Source of the DNA: JAAYZB01 sp035379945
Lineage (GTDB): Bacteria; Bacillota_I; Bacilli_A; Izemoplasmatales; Hujiaoplasmataceae
Assembly: GCA_035379945.1 (NCBI GenBank)
Contig: DAOSWG010000008.1
Span: 1-64,000, forward strand
Direction of reading: 5' to 3'
Length of the DNA: 64,000 nucleotides
The position numbers and the translations under genes were made by a program. Every line of letters starts with the position of its first letter. Position 1 is the stretch's first letter. This document shows positions 8,258-17,693 of the stretch, piece after piece. The notes under the pieces are model-generated. The model saw only the letters and a program-made list of their open reading frames with translations, ran no database searches and was not told where the DNA came from.

Positions 8258-9106
8258 CTATCTGTAAATTTCACCTAATGTCTTACCATCTTTTGTTTTC
8301 CAAACTGTCCATCCATTATTGCTTCCAAGAGAAACGATATCAGCAGCAGTACTTGGAGAATTAAATGCATAATCTCTAACAAATACCAAGACACCATTTT
8401 GCTCTTTGATTATGCCTTCATCAATTAATTTGTCTCTAAATTTATGTTCGTTAGAATCTTGCTTGTGCTTAGTCGGATTCATTCTTGTAATAGAACCTTT
8501 TAAGACGATAAATTTCTCATCGACATATACACCTTCAGCATTCCAAAGTTTCTCTTTATTTTGAAAGTAAAAATGAGGATGTTCTTCTAGTTCTTCTTTT
8601 TCAATTTCTGGTACGAAAACACTAAATCCAAGCGACTTGATAAGAGTCTGAATGGTCTCAAAGTAAATGAAACATTCATTCATCTTAGATTCAGGTATAG
8701 TTGTTGATTTCCCACCATTACCATTATGCACAACAAACCGATCTACTTCTTTTGCTTTATCAATCATTAATTGCTCTAAGAAGGTCAAGTGCGCCTTATC
8801 AAATGTTCCACCTAAATTCTGAATAGTATAGGCAGCTTCCCAAAAATCTTTCTCTTTCTTATGTTGGACTAAACGAGTATATAGTGACTCTGTTTCACCG
8901 ATATATACAGAATTATTACCATCTTTATCTTTTCCAACCAAGATGTAACAACCCATTCTTTCGAGTTCTTTTCTTTGGTTTTCAATTTCTGATTTTTGCA
9001 AAAAGACTATTCTAATAGCTTCAGTAGTTATTCTTGCATGAGAGACCTTATTGGGATCTCCAGTAGGCAGATATATTTCTATAGTTTTTGCTTTAATTTG
9101 TGACAT
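8258..9106 (-). CDS. GIY-YIG nuclease protein with DUF4357 domain
   Basis: The GIY-YIG domain (about residues 50-130: GCYILVGKD...SVYIGETESLYTRLVQHKK) is followed by a C-terminal DUF4357 domain (about 185-275) with LWNAEGVYVDEKFIVLKGS and a closing SNNGWTVWKTKDG. This combination is a known family that is often found beside type I restriction-modification genes. AAGGAGAGC precedes the start. It lies 32 bases after hsdR, so it is probably co-transcribed. It may assist restriction or repair of cut DNA; no direct evidence for the role is visible. Confidence 0.85.
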   Translation of the reverse strand: MSQIKAKTIEIYLPTGDPNKVSHARITTEAIRIVFLQKSEIENQRKELERMGCYILVGKDKDGNNSVYIGETESLYTRLVQHKKEKDFWEAAYTIQNLGGTFDKAHLTFLEQLMIDKAKEVDRFVVHNGNGGKSTTIPESKMNECFIYFETIQTLIKSLGFSVFVPEIEKEELEEHPHFYFQNKEKLWNAEGVYVDEKFIVLKGSITRMNPTKHKQDSNEHKFRDKLIDEGIIKEQNGVLVFVRDYAFNSPSTAADIVSLGSNNGWTVWKTKDGKTLGEIYR

Positions 9107-9138
9107 TTTCAGCTCTCCTTACGACAAAAATAATACAG

Positions 9139-12100
9139 TTATAATCCAAAGAATCTATTAAAGAAATCTATTAGTTTGCCAAGGACACTTTGTTTCTTTT
9201 GACTTCTAGATACTCCACCATTGTTTTTACCAAACATTGATACAGGCTTCATAACCTTTACGATTGCAGTGCCAGATTCTTTTATTTCTCCGGTCTTGAA
9301 TGCTTGGTCGATGAATTTAAGTGTTTCAGTTGGAACAAGATCTTCTTCTTGAATAATCTTATCAAGTTCTTCTTTTTTCTTGCTATTAATATATGATTTC
9401 CATTCATCTGTTACAGAAGCATCCACTCTCAATGAATCTATAAAGTTTAGAATTAAATCCTTCTTATTTCTTAGAGACGGAGATGCATCAATTGCTTTAT
9501 TGATTTCAACTTTTTTATCTTGTGTATTATCTTCGTGATATTTAGCAACCAGTAACAATATGTAATCAATGTTAACTTCTACAGATTTTACAAGTTCGAT
9601 TTCAAATTCAATCTCTTCAGATATAGATTCAGCATCACCTTTTTTAGTGCGCTTAATCTTTTCATATATACCAAGGTACATACTTTGATAGTCTTGATAA
9701 TCAAAATCACTGATGATTTCTTTGCCTTTAAAGTCATCGAAACTTTGTAAAACGTTTCTTGTTTTCAATATTTGATTAAATAGTGAAATAAATGCTTTTT
9801 CAGCTTGTTCACCAATGATATCTTGTCCTATCGGGTATTTTGTTAAAAGTTCTTGGACAAGGTTTTTATAACCCTTAAATTCATCATAACCATGGTAATA
9901 TTCGTTAAATGATTTAAGCAGAACAATGCCACCCGCATCCTTATCACCAAAAATACTAATAGCCTCATTAACTTGATGTTCTAGATTTCTGAAGCACACA
10001 ACGTTACCAAATGTCTTAATAGAGTTTAAAATACGATTTGTACGAGAGAATGCTTGAATTAGACCATGCATTCTTAACTTCTTATCTACCCATATGGTAT
10101 TTAGTGTTGTTGCATCAAATCCAGTTAAAAACATATTGACAACGATTAAAAGATCGATTTCTTTGTTCTTAACTCTTAAGCTTAAATCTTTATAATAGTT
10201 TTGAAACTTATCACTTGAAGTATCATAGCTTGTGCCAAACATTGTATTATAATCAACGATTGCACTTGCTAAAAAATCTCTAGAGCTTTGATCTAGATTA
10301 TCAGTATTTTCGTTATTTTCTTCATAAGTTCCATCTAACTCTTCATTAGCCTGATAACTATAGATCATAGCAACTTTCAGTCTCTGATCCGGAATAAGTA
10401 ATTCTTGTTGCTTCTTGAATTCTGCATAATATCTTTTAGCAGCTTCAATTGACGCAACTGCAAAGATAGAATTAAAGCCCGTTATTTTTAATAATTGTTT
10501 CTTTTCTTTAGCTGAATCTAAAATAGACTGGTATTTTGCTTTAGCAACTTCTTCAATGTTTAGTGTTCGACTAAAATCATACGCTTTTTCATTTCTCTTT
10601 GTCTTTTGAGCGAAGTGTTCTAAAACATACTTAACATTTTCTGAGATTCTTCTTGGATCTAATAAAGCCTCTTCACGCTTAATGTTAAAGACTTCTTCGC
10701 TGTCATCAATTGCTTCAGATGCTTTTGCAGTGTTTAGATAGTCAATTCTAAATGGTAAGACATTACCGTCATGGATAGCATTAACAATGGTATAAGTATG
10801 AAGTTTTCGACCAAAGACCTGTTCAGTAGTCTTAAGTGTTGGAAACTTATTGTGAGTTGTTGTGTTTAGTGCAAATATCGGTGTACCAGTGAATCCAAAG
10901 ATATAGTAACGCTTGAATGCTTTAATGATTTCTAAATGCATCTCACCAAATTGTGAACGATGACACTCATCAAAAATTAAAACAATATCATCCATGAAAA
11001 TATCATGTTTCGGATTCTTCTTTATAAAGATTGAAAGTTTTTGAATGGTTGTAATGATAATCTTCGAATTAGGATTCTCTAACTGTTTCTTCAACACTGA
11101 AGTACTCGTATTAGAGTTAGCAGCACCTTTTTCAAACTTATCATATTCCTTCATCGTTTGATAATCTAGATCCTTACGATCGACAACAAAGAGAACTTTC
11201 TTTACAAAATCTAGTTCAGTAGCTAGTCTTGCAGTTTTAAATGATGTTAACGTCTTACCTGAACCTGTAGTATGCCAAATGTATCCACCTGCATCAATCG
11301 TACCCACTTTTCTAGTGTTTTTTGCGATATGGATTTGATTGATGATTTTTTCAGTAGCTGCAATTTGGTATGGTCTCATAACTAGTAATGACTCATCAAC
11401 CGTGAATATACAGTATTTTGTCAGTATGTTTAAGAGTGTGTGCTTAGAAAAGAACGTGGAAGCAAAGTCAGCTAGATCTTTGATGTTCTTGTTACTAGCA
11501 TCTGCCCAGTAACTTGTAAACTCAAAAGAGTGGCTAGTCTTTTTCTTATTTGACTGACTATTCACGTTTTCTTTGGATGCAAGTTCTCTTGTTGTATTGG
11601 AATAGTATTTAGTATCGGTACCATTTGAAATGACAAAGATTTGAGCATATTGATACAAGCTATTACCAACCCAGAAGCTTTCTCTTTCATATCGGTTAAT
11701 CTGATTGAATGCTTCTTTAATAGAAACACCGCGACGCTTTAATTCAATATGAACAAGCGGTAATCCATTAACTAAAATAGTTACATCATATATATTCTTA
11801 TATTTACCATCAGCTTCAAATTGATGAATCACTTGCAAGTTATTGTTGTGGATATGTTTCTTATCAATTAAAAAAACGTTAAAAAGAGAGCCGTCTTCTC
11901 TTCTTAGCGGATAAATAAAATCTTCCTGGATCTTCTTTGTTTTTTCAACAATACCCTGCATAGGATTATCTAAGTATTCGTTTAAAAACTTAGTCCACTC
12001 TTTGTCAGTGAAAGTAAACTTATTAAGCTTTTCTATTTGAATTCTTAGGTTACTTAAGAGATCATCATTACCATGGATACTTATAAATGAATATCCTTGG

Positions 12101-12234
12101 TTTTTAAGTTGAGCAATTAAAGCTAATTCTAGATCACGTTCACTTTGATATGCAGTTTGCCTATTTCCTGGTGATTGATATTCTGCTACAACTGTGGATT
12201 CACTTTGTTGTGCAATGATTTTCATTTGTTCCAA
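9139..12234 (-). CDS. hsdR: Type I restriction endonuclease subunit R
   Basis: This is the DNA-translocating and cutting subunit of the restriction complex (1031 residues, normal length). The N-terminal PD-(D/E)XK nuclease shows D150 and E164-x-K166 (in VHIELKRRG). The SF2 translocase has Walker A TGSGKT at 323-328 and DECH at 422-425, with later helicase motifs such as LLIVVNMFLTGFDA. The C-terminal helical region binds the HsdM-HsdS core. The TTG start is chosen because AAGGAGGTG ends five bases before it; the ATG three codons later is too far away. It follows hsdS by 12 bases. All key residues are present, so it should be active. Confidence 0.93.
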   Translation of the reverse strand: MEQMKIIAQQSESTVVAEYQSPGNRQTAYQSERDLELALIAQLKNQGYSFISIHGNDDLLSNLRIQIEKLNKFTFTDKEWTKFLNEYLDNPMQGIVEKTKKIQEDFIYPLRREDGSLFNVFLIDKKHIHNNNLQVIHQFEADGKYKNIYDVTILVNGLPLVHIELKRRGVSIKEAFNQINRYERESFWVGNSLYQYAQIFVISNGTDTKYYSNTTRELASKENVNSQSNKKKTSHSFEFTSYWADASNKNIKDLADFASTFFSKHTLLNILTKYCIFTVDESLLVMRPYQIAATEKIINQIHIAKNTRKVGTIDAGGYIWHTTGSGKTLTSFKTARLATELDFVKKVLFVVDRKDLDYQTMKEYDKFEKGAANSNTSTSVLKKQLENPNSKIIITTIQKLSIFIKKNPKHDIFMDDIVLIFDECHRSQFGEMHLEIIKAFKRYYIFGFTGTPIFALNTTTHNKFPTLKTTEQVFGRKLHTYTIVNAIHDGNVLPFRIDYLNTAKASEAIDDSEEVFNIKREEALLDPRRISENVKYVLEHFAQKTKRNEKAYDFSRTLNIEEVAKAKYQSILDSAKEKKQLLKITGFNSIFAVASIEAAKRYYAEFKKQQELLIPDQRLKVAMIYSYQANEELDGTYEENNENTDNLDQSSRDFLASAIVDYNTMFGTSYDTSSDKFQNYYKDLSLRVKNKEIDLLIVVNMFLTGFDATTLNTIWVDKKLRMHGLIQAFSRTNRILNSIKTFGNVVCFRNLEHQVNEAISIFGDKDAGGIVLLKSFNEYYHGYDEFKGYKNLVQELLTKYPIGQDIIGEQAEKAFISLFNQILKTRNVLQSFDDFKGKEIISDFDYQDYQSMYLGIYEKIKRTKKGDAESISEEIEFEIELVKSVEVNIDYILLLVAKYHEDNTQDKKVEINKAIDASPSLRNKKDLILNFIDSLRVDASVTDEWKSYINSKKKEELDKIIQEEDLVPTETLKFIDQAFKTGEIKESGTAIVKVMKPVSMFGKNNGGVSRSQKKQSVLGKLIDFFNRFFGL

Positions 12235-12246
12235 ATGTGCACCTCC

Positions 12247-13524
12247 TTAAAAGGTGAGAAGTTTATTTCTATAGTATTCGTACTGTTTTCTTCTTGCGGC
12301 GATTTCTGCAGGTAATCCTTGTGATATCGATGTGACGTATTCACTGAAAGTATCCAGTATTCTTACTATTTCTTCTTGGATTTCTAATGGCGGAATAGGT
12401 ATCAGAAAGTTTTTTAACTCTTCTTTTGTAATGGTCTTTAAGGTGCTTCCTCTAGCTGTCTTTTCTTCTAGAGCAAACTTTTGTTTTAATACATACGCTA
12501 AAAATTTTTTGTTTATATTTTTATCTGTTTCTTTAAAAACAAGTAGAGTTCTATCGATATATGCTTCATATTGAGTAATGGCAACCCGTCCAATTGTTCC
12601 TTGAATGGTAACTATCAGTGTTCCGATTGGTGCAAATACACTCATTTTTTGTGCTTCAATACTGATTTTTCTCCTTGTGTCTGGTGTCAATAGAAACTTA
12701 TCGTTTTCCACATCTACAACCTGTACAAATGGCATACCATTCTCATCATCATACCATTTCGCTAGTCCATAGGGTTGTGGAAAAGAACCTCGTCGGTATG
12801 TTCCGACATCTTCAATAGTTCTTAATTCTACACCCATGGGGCATAAATCAGCTAGCATCACATCAATTCTTGGTACTCCTACCGAACCAGTGGAAAAATC
12901 AAGAAGTTTGTTGCGATAATATTCGTACTGTTTGGTTCTTGCTTCTAGCTCTGCTTCTAGCTCTACTTCTAGCTCTGAAAAATTGTCCAAAATTCGCGCT
13001 ATCTCATTTTGGACTTCCATAGGTGGAATTGGTATTTCGACCTTGGCAAAGAGTTTTTTTGAAACGTTATATCTTGTTACTCCATTGGCTGTTTTTCCTA
13101 TTTGATTTCTTATTTCATAGCTTCTGAAAAGATGCTTTAAAAAATGGGGGTTAAAAATACCTTCTTCAGTTCTAAAAATAAAAGAAAAGCTATTTAAATA
13201 AATAGGTTCTAGCACTTCATCGCAAACCACAGAAGAAATTCCACATTCATCTGGTGTTTCAGAGGAACCTGTAAATAATACATCTCCCTTTTTAAGTTGA
13301 TGTTGATTTTCATTTTCCTTTATATTTACGTAGTCAATCACATTTAAGTCAGTTTTTGGATTTTTGTATATATTCATATAAGTAATGTACTTTGAATTAC
13401 CACCAGCAAAATCATCTTTTGATTTTCCTGACATACCACCTAATATGACTCCAATTTCCGCAAGCGATTTTTTTTGAACACCGGTAGGGCAATAATCTTT
13501 TATAAGTTCCACAATTTTACTCAT
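12247..13524 (-). CDS. hsdS: Type I restriction-modification specificity subunit S
   Basis: It determines which DNA sequence is methylated and cut. At 425 residues it has the classic two-fold layout: target domain 1, conserved coiled helix, target domain 2, conserved helix. The helices repeat IPIPP(M/L)E(V/I)Q near 165 and 370 and end in (K/R)KQYEYYRNKLL. The central spacer carries three copies of a four-residue repeat, LE(A/V)E, encoded by a 12-bp DNA repeat. In EcoR124-type enzymes the number of such repeats sets the gap between half sites. The ATG overlaps the hsdM stop (ATGA), so the two are coupled. Both target domains look intact. Confidence 0.93.
   Translation of the reverse strand: MSKIVELIKDYCPTGVQKKSLAEIGVILGGMSGKSKDDFAGGNSKYITYMNIYKNPKTDLNVIDYVNIKENENQHQLKKGDVLFTGSSETPDECGISSVVCDEVLEPIYLNSFSFIFRTEEGIFNPHFLKHLFRSYEIRNQIGKTANGVTRYNVSKKLFAKVEIPIPPMEVQNEIARILDNFSELEVELEAELEARTKQYEYYRNKLLDFSTGSVGVPRIDVMLADLCPMGVELRTIEDVGTYRRGSFPQPYGLAKWYDDENGMPFVQVVDVENDKFLLTPDTRRKISIEAQKMSVFAPIGTLIVTIQGTIGRVAITQYEAYIDRTLLVFKETDKNINKKFLAYVLKQKFALEEKTARGSTLKTITKEELKNFLIPIPPLEIQEEIVRILDTFSEYVTSISQGLPAEIAARRKQYEYYRNKLLTF
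12941..12976. repeat. 12-bp tandem repeat (3 copies) in hsdS spacer
   Basis: The unit is gcttctagctct on the plus strand, present at 12941-12952, 12953-12964 and, with one change, 12965-12976. It keeps frame and encodes a four-residue repeat in the central helix of HsdS. Confidence 0.9.
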
Positions 13525-15137
13525 TCACTGTCACCTTCTAGATCAGCTACTATTGAATCAATTGATTTTCTTAATGAATCTACTTTTTTAACTATTTCAG
13601 ATATTTTTAAATTGAGTTTTGTTATATCAACAATTTCATCATTGTTTTCCGTTTCAATATAAGTATTAACCGCTAGATTATATTCTTTTTCAACTACATC
13701 GCTTACATCAACATATTTTGAAAAATGATCACTATTTGTTTTGTAGCGAACAGAGTCTAAAATCTTTGTTATATTTGCTGGAGATAATTTATTCTTAATA
13801 TCGATTCGGACAAACTCTTTACTCGCATCAACAAAATGGATCTTGTTGTCCTTTTTGTTTTTTCTTAATACCATGATAGCTGTTGAGATTGTACTACCAA
13901 AGAATAGATCTGATGGTAATTGAATAATTGAGTCTACATAATTGTTATCAATTAGATACTTTCTTATTTTTTGTTCTGCTCCACCACGATATAAAATCCC
14001 TGGGAACTCAACAATCGATGCAGTACCATTTGAAGACAACCAACTTAAAATATGCATGACAAATGCATAGTCAGCTTTTGATTTAGGCGCTAGTACTCCT
14101 GCAGGTGCAAATCTCTCATCATTAATCAATAATGGATTCGCATCACCTTCCCACTTAATAGAGTAAGGTGGGTTTGAGACGATAGCATCAAAAGGTTTAT
14201 CATCCCAGTGTATAGGACTTTGCAATGTATCACCATAACCAATGCTGAATTTTTCAAAGTTTATATCGTGTAAGAACATATTAATTCTAGCAAGGTTATA
14301 AGTTGTTAAATTAATTTCTTGTCCGAAGAATCCTAGTTCTACGTTATCTTTTCCTAGTATCTTAGCGAACTTTAAAAGTAGAGAACCTGAACCACATGCT
14401 GGATCATAGACTTTTTCTACATGTGTCTTATCTGGAACTACTACTTTCCCATCTTTATCTGTATATTGATTACCAAAATCAATGAGCGCTAGTCTTGTCA
14501 ATAACTCACTAACTTCTTGTGGTGTAAAGAACTCACCACCAGATTTACCAGCATTAGCTGCATACATGGTCATTAAGAACTCATATGCATCTCCAAATGC
14601 ATCAATCGTATTATCTTCGTATTTGCCAAGTTTTAAATCATCAATTGCTTTCATGAGTTTTCTTAATCGATTATTCTTTTCAACTACAGTGCCACCAAGC
14701 TTATTCGAGTTAACATCTATGTCATCAAATAAACCTTTCATATTCTTCTCTGATTCTGTACCACTTGCTGATGATTCAATATCTTTAAAAATCTTTTCTA
14801 AAGTAACATTCAAGTTTTCATCTTGATCTGCTTTTTTAACGACGTTTGAGAAAAGTTCACTTGGAAGAATAAAAAAACCTTTTTCAGATACTACTTGTTC
14901 TCTTGCTGTTTCAGCATCTTCATCAGACAATTTTTCATAACTAAACTGTACATCACCTGATGCTTTTTGGTTTTTATCAATGTAAGTTACTAAGTTTTCT
15001 GATATAAAGCGATAAAAGAGCATTCCTAGTACGTATTGCTTAAAATCCCAACCATCTACTGAACCTCTTAAATCGTTTGCAATTTGCCATATTGTTTTAT
15101 GGAGTTCTGCGCGTTCTTGTTCTTTTTTATTAGACAT
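13521..15137 (-). CDS. hsdM: Type I restriction-modification methyltransferase subunit M
   Basis: This N6-adenine DNA methyltransferase is also part of the restriction complex. The N-terminal HsdM helical domain (about 8-145) is followed by the catalytic domain with GEFFTP at 201-206, SAM motif PACGSG at 246-251 and NPPY at 322-325. The product is 538 residues. The ATG at 15137 is preceded by AAGAAGGGGG eight bases upstream; a longer reading starting at 15173 would place this ribosome site inside the gene. It is the first gene of hsdM-hsdS-hsdR and the two GIY-YIG genes. A TATAAT-like -10 lies at 15199-15204 on the minus strand. Confidence 0.93.
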   Translation of the reverse strand: MSNKKEQERAELHKTIWQIANDLRGSVDGWDFKQYVLGMLFYRFISENLVTYIDKNQKASGDVQFSYEKLSDEDAETAREQVVSEKGFFILPSELFSNVVKKADQDENLNVTLEKIFKDIESSASGTESEKNMKGLFDDIDVNSNKLGGTVVEKNNRLRKLMKAIDDLKLGKYEDNTIDAFGDAYEFLMTMYAANAGKSGGEFFTPQEVSELLTRLALIDFGNQYTDKDGKVVVPDKTHVEKVYDPACGSGSLLLKFAKILGKDNVELGFFGQEINLTTYNLARINMFLHDINFEKFSIGYGDTLQSPIHWDDKPFDAIVSNPPYSIKWEGDANPLLINDERFAPAGVLAPKSKADYAFVMHILSWLSSNGTASIVEFPGILYRGGAEQKIRKYLIDNNYVDSIIQLPSDLFFGSTISTAIMVLRKNKKDNKIHFVDASKEFVRIDIKNKLSPANITKILDSVRYKTNSDHFSKYVDVSDVVEKEYNLAVNTYIETENNDEIVDITKLNLKISEIVKKVDSLRKSIDSIVADLEGDSE

Positions 15138-15257
15138 AAAAATGCCCCCTTCTTGATTTGTAAAAATAGTCAATTATTTCGTTAAACATATTATAAACAT
15201 TATACACTATTTATATGCAAAAAACGACATCTTGTTGCAATTAAAGGCTATCTTGTG

Positions 15258-15704
15258 TCAGTTTTGAGAAAACCCTTTATTATTATAAACTAGCCACAAT
15301 CTAATGACTTCTTCCTTTTTTTGGTTGTATGAACTCCTTTTTAACCCTAATTCTTCAAGAATTACTAGCACATTACTCCTATTAATATGTGAATCAAGGA
15401 TAATCTTTAGTTCATCTTTAAGTGAGTTTTTGAAATCTTCATACTTCGTGAGTACTTCATTATTTACTTCTAGTTCATCTTCAACCTGATTAATCTTATC
15501 AATCCAGTAAAGGAGATTCTCATCGCCATTTTTGTTTGAAGTTCCTGATCCAATCTGATCGTAAGTGATCCCATGGTAACCTATGAGTTTAACTTTGTAA
15601 TATTCAAGTTTTTCTTGAAGCTCAGGTAGCTTTCTTTTAGATCGCCTTACTTGATCTATCCATTTATAAAACGAGTCGTTTAAACCAGTCTTCGATTGAT
15701 TCAT
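15258..15704 (-). CDS. Unrecognised element protein, 148 aa (ArpU/DUF1492-like look)
   Basis: A charged, helical protein with a central segment (YYKVKLIGYHGITYDQIGSGTSN, then a WIDKINQVEDELE coiled region) that recalls phage DUF1492/ArpU-type late regulators. The C-terminus RSSYNQKKEEVIRLWLVY could be an HTH, but the match is weak. The start at 15704 has AAGGGAG seven bases upstream; the ATG two codons earlier lies too close to it. It overlaps the end of the DUF4373 gene by about 40 bases and is followed by the hsdM promoter region. It could regulate the element, which I cannot show. Confidence 0.5.
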   Translation of the reverse strand: MNQSKTGLNDSFYKWIDQVRRSKRKLPELQEKLEYYKVKLIGYHGITYDQIGSGTSNKNGDENLLYWIDKINQVEDELEVNNEVLTKYEDFKNSLKDELKIILDSHINRSNVLVILEELGLKRSSYNQKKEEVIRLWLVYNNKGFSQN

Positions 15705-16587
15705 GACCATGCTCCCTTCTTCTTTGAAACATCTCAAGATTGTTCATTAAAGACTTACGCATGAAGCTAAACTTATCTTCAATAGGTGTTTCTGTTCTTT
15801 TTGAATAACTTACTATGTAATCAATAGCTGCTAAGACATCATCAAATCCATAAATAGATACTGCTTCATCAAAGAGCTTATTGTATTTACCAATTTCTAA
15901 TGTTCCATCCTCGATATACTGGCTTCTGATGATTGCTTTTGTGATGAAGTGATAATTAGGAAGTGAATATACCCCTTTATCCTTTTTATCCTCTTTATCT
16001 CTTTCTTTTTTCTTTTCTTTTTCTTTTTGTGTACTTTTGTATGCAATAACCTCAGTTGAAGTGTCATTATTGCTATCAATAACATCACTTGAAGTATCAT
16101 TACTGTTATCAATAACTACGGTTGAACTCGGGTTATTGTCCGCATTAACTTGTGGTGTCTTTTTGTAGAAATTATTCAACTCAAGCATGGTTTGTTGATC
16201 CAATAACCAATACTTCTGATGTTCAATTCCACGTCTGCGCCTTGTAGAAAGCGTAAACTGCCGCTGTATCGCTTTTGAAGTGAACACACCGATGCTTAAT
16301 AGTTCTTTATCAAATAGCCCGTTAAAACCGGCCCTTAAAATGATTTTTTCTATTTCATTCACACTTGGAGCCCACGCATTACCTATACTCTTTATTAGTG
16401 CTTTTGCTGCTTGCTCCGTTGTCATCTCTAAATAATACCCATGCGCATAAATCATGGTTAAAAGGCGGATGTATACCATCTCGCCCATGACTCCATACAT
16501 TAAATTTAAATCCGTTATCTTTTCATCTTCAAAAAAATTCACATCAAGTGGGAAGTATTGCAGTCCCATTTTGAACGGTCTCGCCAT
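15664..16587 (-). CDS. DUF4373 (Lin1244/Lin1753) replication-type protein
   Basis: The N-terminus MARPFKMGLQYFPLDVNFFEDEKI, with IRLLTMIYAHGYYLEM, is the Lin1244/Lin1753 domain typical of phage and ICE replication-initiation proteins (winged-helix). The middle is a low-complexity linker rich in Asn, Asp, Ser and Lys (about 150-205). The C-terminal part IDYIVSYSKRTETPIEDKFSFMRKSLMNNLEMF resembles DnaD/loader-interacting tails. It probably starts replication of the excised element. It is preceded by the second 44-bp repeat and an inverted repeat (16613-16650). Confidence 0.75.
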   Translation of the reverse strand: MARPFKMGLQYFPLDVNFFEDEKITDLNLMYGVMGEMVYIRLLTMIYAHGYYLEMTTEQAAKALIKSIGNAWAPSVNEIEKIILRAGFNGLFDKELLSIGVFTSKAIQRQFTLSTRRRRGIEHQKYWLLDQQTMLELNNFYKKTPQVNADNNPSSTVVIDNSNDTSSDVIDSNNDTSTEVIAYKSTQKEKEKKKERDKEDKKDKGVYSLPNYHFITKAIIRSQYIEDGTLEIGKYNKLFDEAVSIYGFDDVLAAIDYIVSYSKRTETPIEDKFSFMRKSLMNNLEMFQRRREHGHESIEDWFKRLVL

Positions 16588-16612
16588 TATTTTAGTCCTT
16601 TCACGTTACAAA

Positions 16613-16650
16613 AAGCATGCCATTTTCCTATTTCTATTGATAGCATGCTT
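16613..16650. repeat. Inverted repeat before the replication gene
   Basis: Perfect 8-bp arms AAGCATGC (16613-16620) and GCATGCTT (16643-16650) surround a 22-base AT-rich loop just upstream of the DUF4373 start. It could be an operator or part of a replication origin. Confidence 0.5.
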
Positions 16651-16680
16651 CTGTATATCATTATCTTTTGCTTCCTATGT

Positions 16681-16724
16681 TTTCCATTTTTATAGCCCTG
16701 ATACACACATTATCGGCGTAATAA
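16681..16724 (-). repeat. 44-bp direct repeat, copy 1
   Basis: This copy matches 7243-7286 at 39 of 44 positions. It lies four bases after the stop of the excisionase-like gene and about 95 bases before the replication gene start. Confidence 0.8.
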
Positions 16725-16728
16725 ATCA

Positions 16729-16941
16729 TTATTTATTTTTGCTTGTTTTATGAAGCTCATCAATAAACTTTACGAGATTTTCTTTCGATACTCTCCACCC
16801 TGGTCCGATCTTAAATGCATGTAGTTTTCCTTTTTTGATATAGGTTGATAACGTTCTTCTTGATACTCTTAATATGTCTGCAACTTCTTCTAATTTGTAA
16901 TAATCGCGTGTTGGTTCTTGACGCTTAATTTCGTTTATCAT
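16729..16941 (-). CDS. Excisionase-like HTH DNA-binding protein, 70 aa
   Basis: A single MerR/excisionase-type winged helix fills the protein: YYKLEEVADILRVSRRTLSTYI, then KKGKLHAFKIGPGWRVSKENL. Such proteins help the integrase excise the element or act as small regulators. It overlaps the 3' end of the BRO gene by 17 bases, in the same run as the tyrosine recombinase. Which of the two recombinases it serves cannot be told. Confidence 0.8.
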   Translation of the reverse strand: MINEIKRQEPTRDYYKLEEVADILRVSRRTLSTYIKKGKLHAFKIGPGWRVSKENLVKFIDELHKTSKNK

Positions 16942-17671
16942 CTTTTGCTCCTTGGTATTCTTTTAATATGCGTTCAATAAATGTAATACCGCTTCGGTAC
17001 ACATAGGTTCTTTGTGATGTGACTGTACTTCCTTCACTCACAACTTTAGCTTCAACAACTCTGAAATACTTTTTATCACAATACTCCTGATACGGGACAT
17101 TAGAATCATCTAAGATTCTTTTAGCTCTAAGTATTTTTAAGAGCTCTGTACTTTTTAGTCCATGATATTTAATAACTTCATGAACCATATCCAAATCAGT
17201 AGCACTTCCAGTTCCTAGTAAACGATCAATATATTTAATCTTTGGTGCATTGAGTTTGAGTTGTGTTTCAATAACACTGTGTCTAACTCTTAAATCCTCA
17301 AACTCCTCTAAAAATGATAATGCCACATCTGGATCTTTAAATTCATCGACATTATATTTTTGGTATTTAACCAGATTTGGTAAAACAGTACGGTATAGCC
17401 AATCACTGATTGCTTCAGCTTCAGTTTTGGTTGATTGAAACATACAACTACTTAAATAGTCAGCGATTATGAAATACTTATTCTTAGATGCTCCGTTTAA
17501 GTCTTTTACCTCAAGGGTTTTAACTGCATTTGATGGAATTCTAGAGCGAAAATCGTTGATATTTTTTATACCGTAAATATGGGTTAAATCTTTTAAGTTA
17601 AAACAGGGTTGATCATCAATGATCGCTGTTCGAACTTTCCCATACCGATTGTTGTGAAATTCTTTGATCAT
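16925..17671 (-). CDS. BRO-family phage antirepressor-like protein
   Basis: The N-terminal BRO-N domain (about residues 5-105: VRTAIIDDQPCFNLKDL, then IADYLSSCMF and AISDWLYRTVLPNL) is followed by a C-terminal region (about 130-245) like the ANT/KilAC domain of antirepressors. Proteins of this kind bind DNA and counter a phage repressor during induction. It lies between the tyrosine recombinase and the excisionase-like gene, in the early regulatory region. Confidence 0.8.
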   Translation of the reverse strand: MIKEFHNNRYGKVRTAIIDDQPCFNLKDLTHIYGIKNINDFRSRIPSNAVKTLEVKDLNGASKNKYFIIADYLSSCMFQSTKTEAEAISDWLYRTVLPNLVKYQKYNVDEFKDPDVALSFLEEFEDLRVRHSVIETQLKLNAPKIKYIDRLLGTGSATDLDMVHEVIKYHGLKSTELLKILRAKRILDDSNVPYQEYCDKKYFRVVEAKVVSEGSTVTSQRTYVYRSGITFIERILKEYQGAKDDKRN

Positions 17672-17693
17672 AACTTATCCTTTCATTTCTTTT

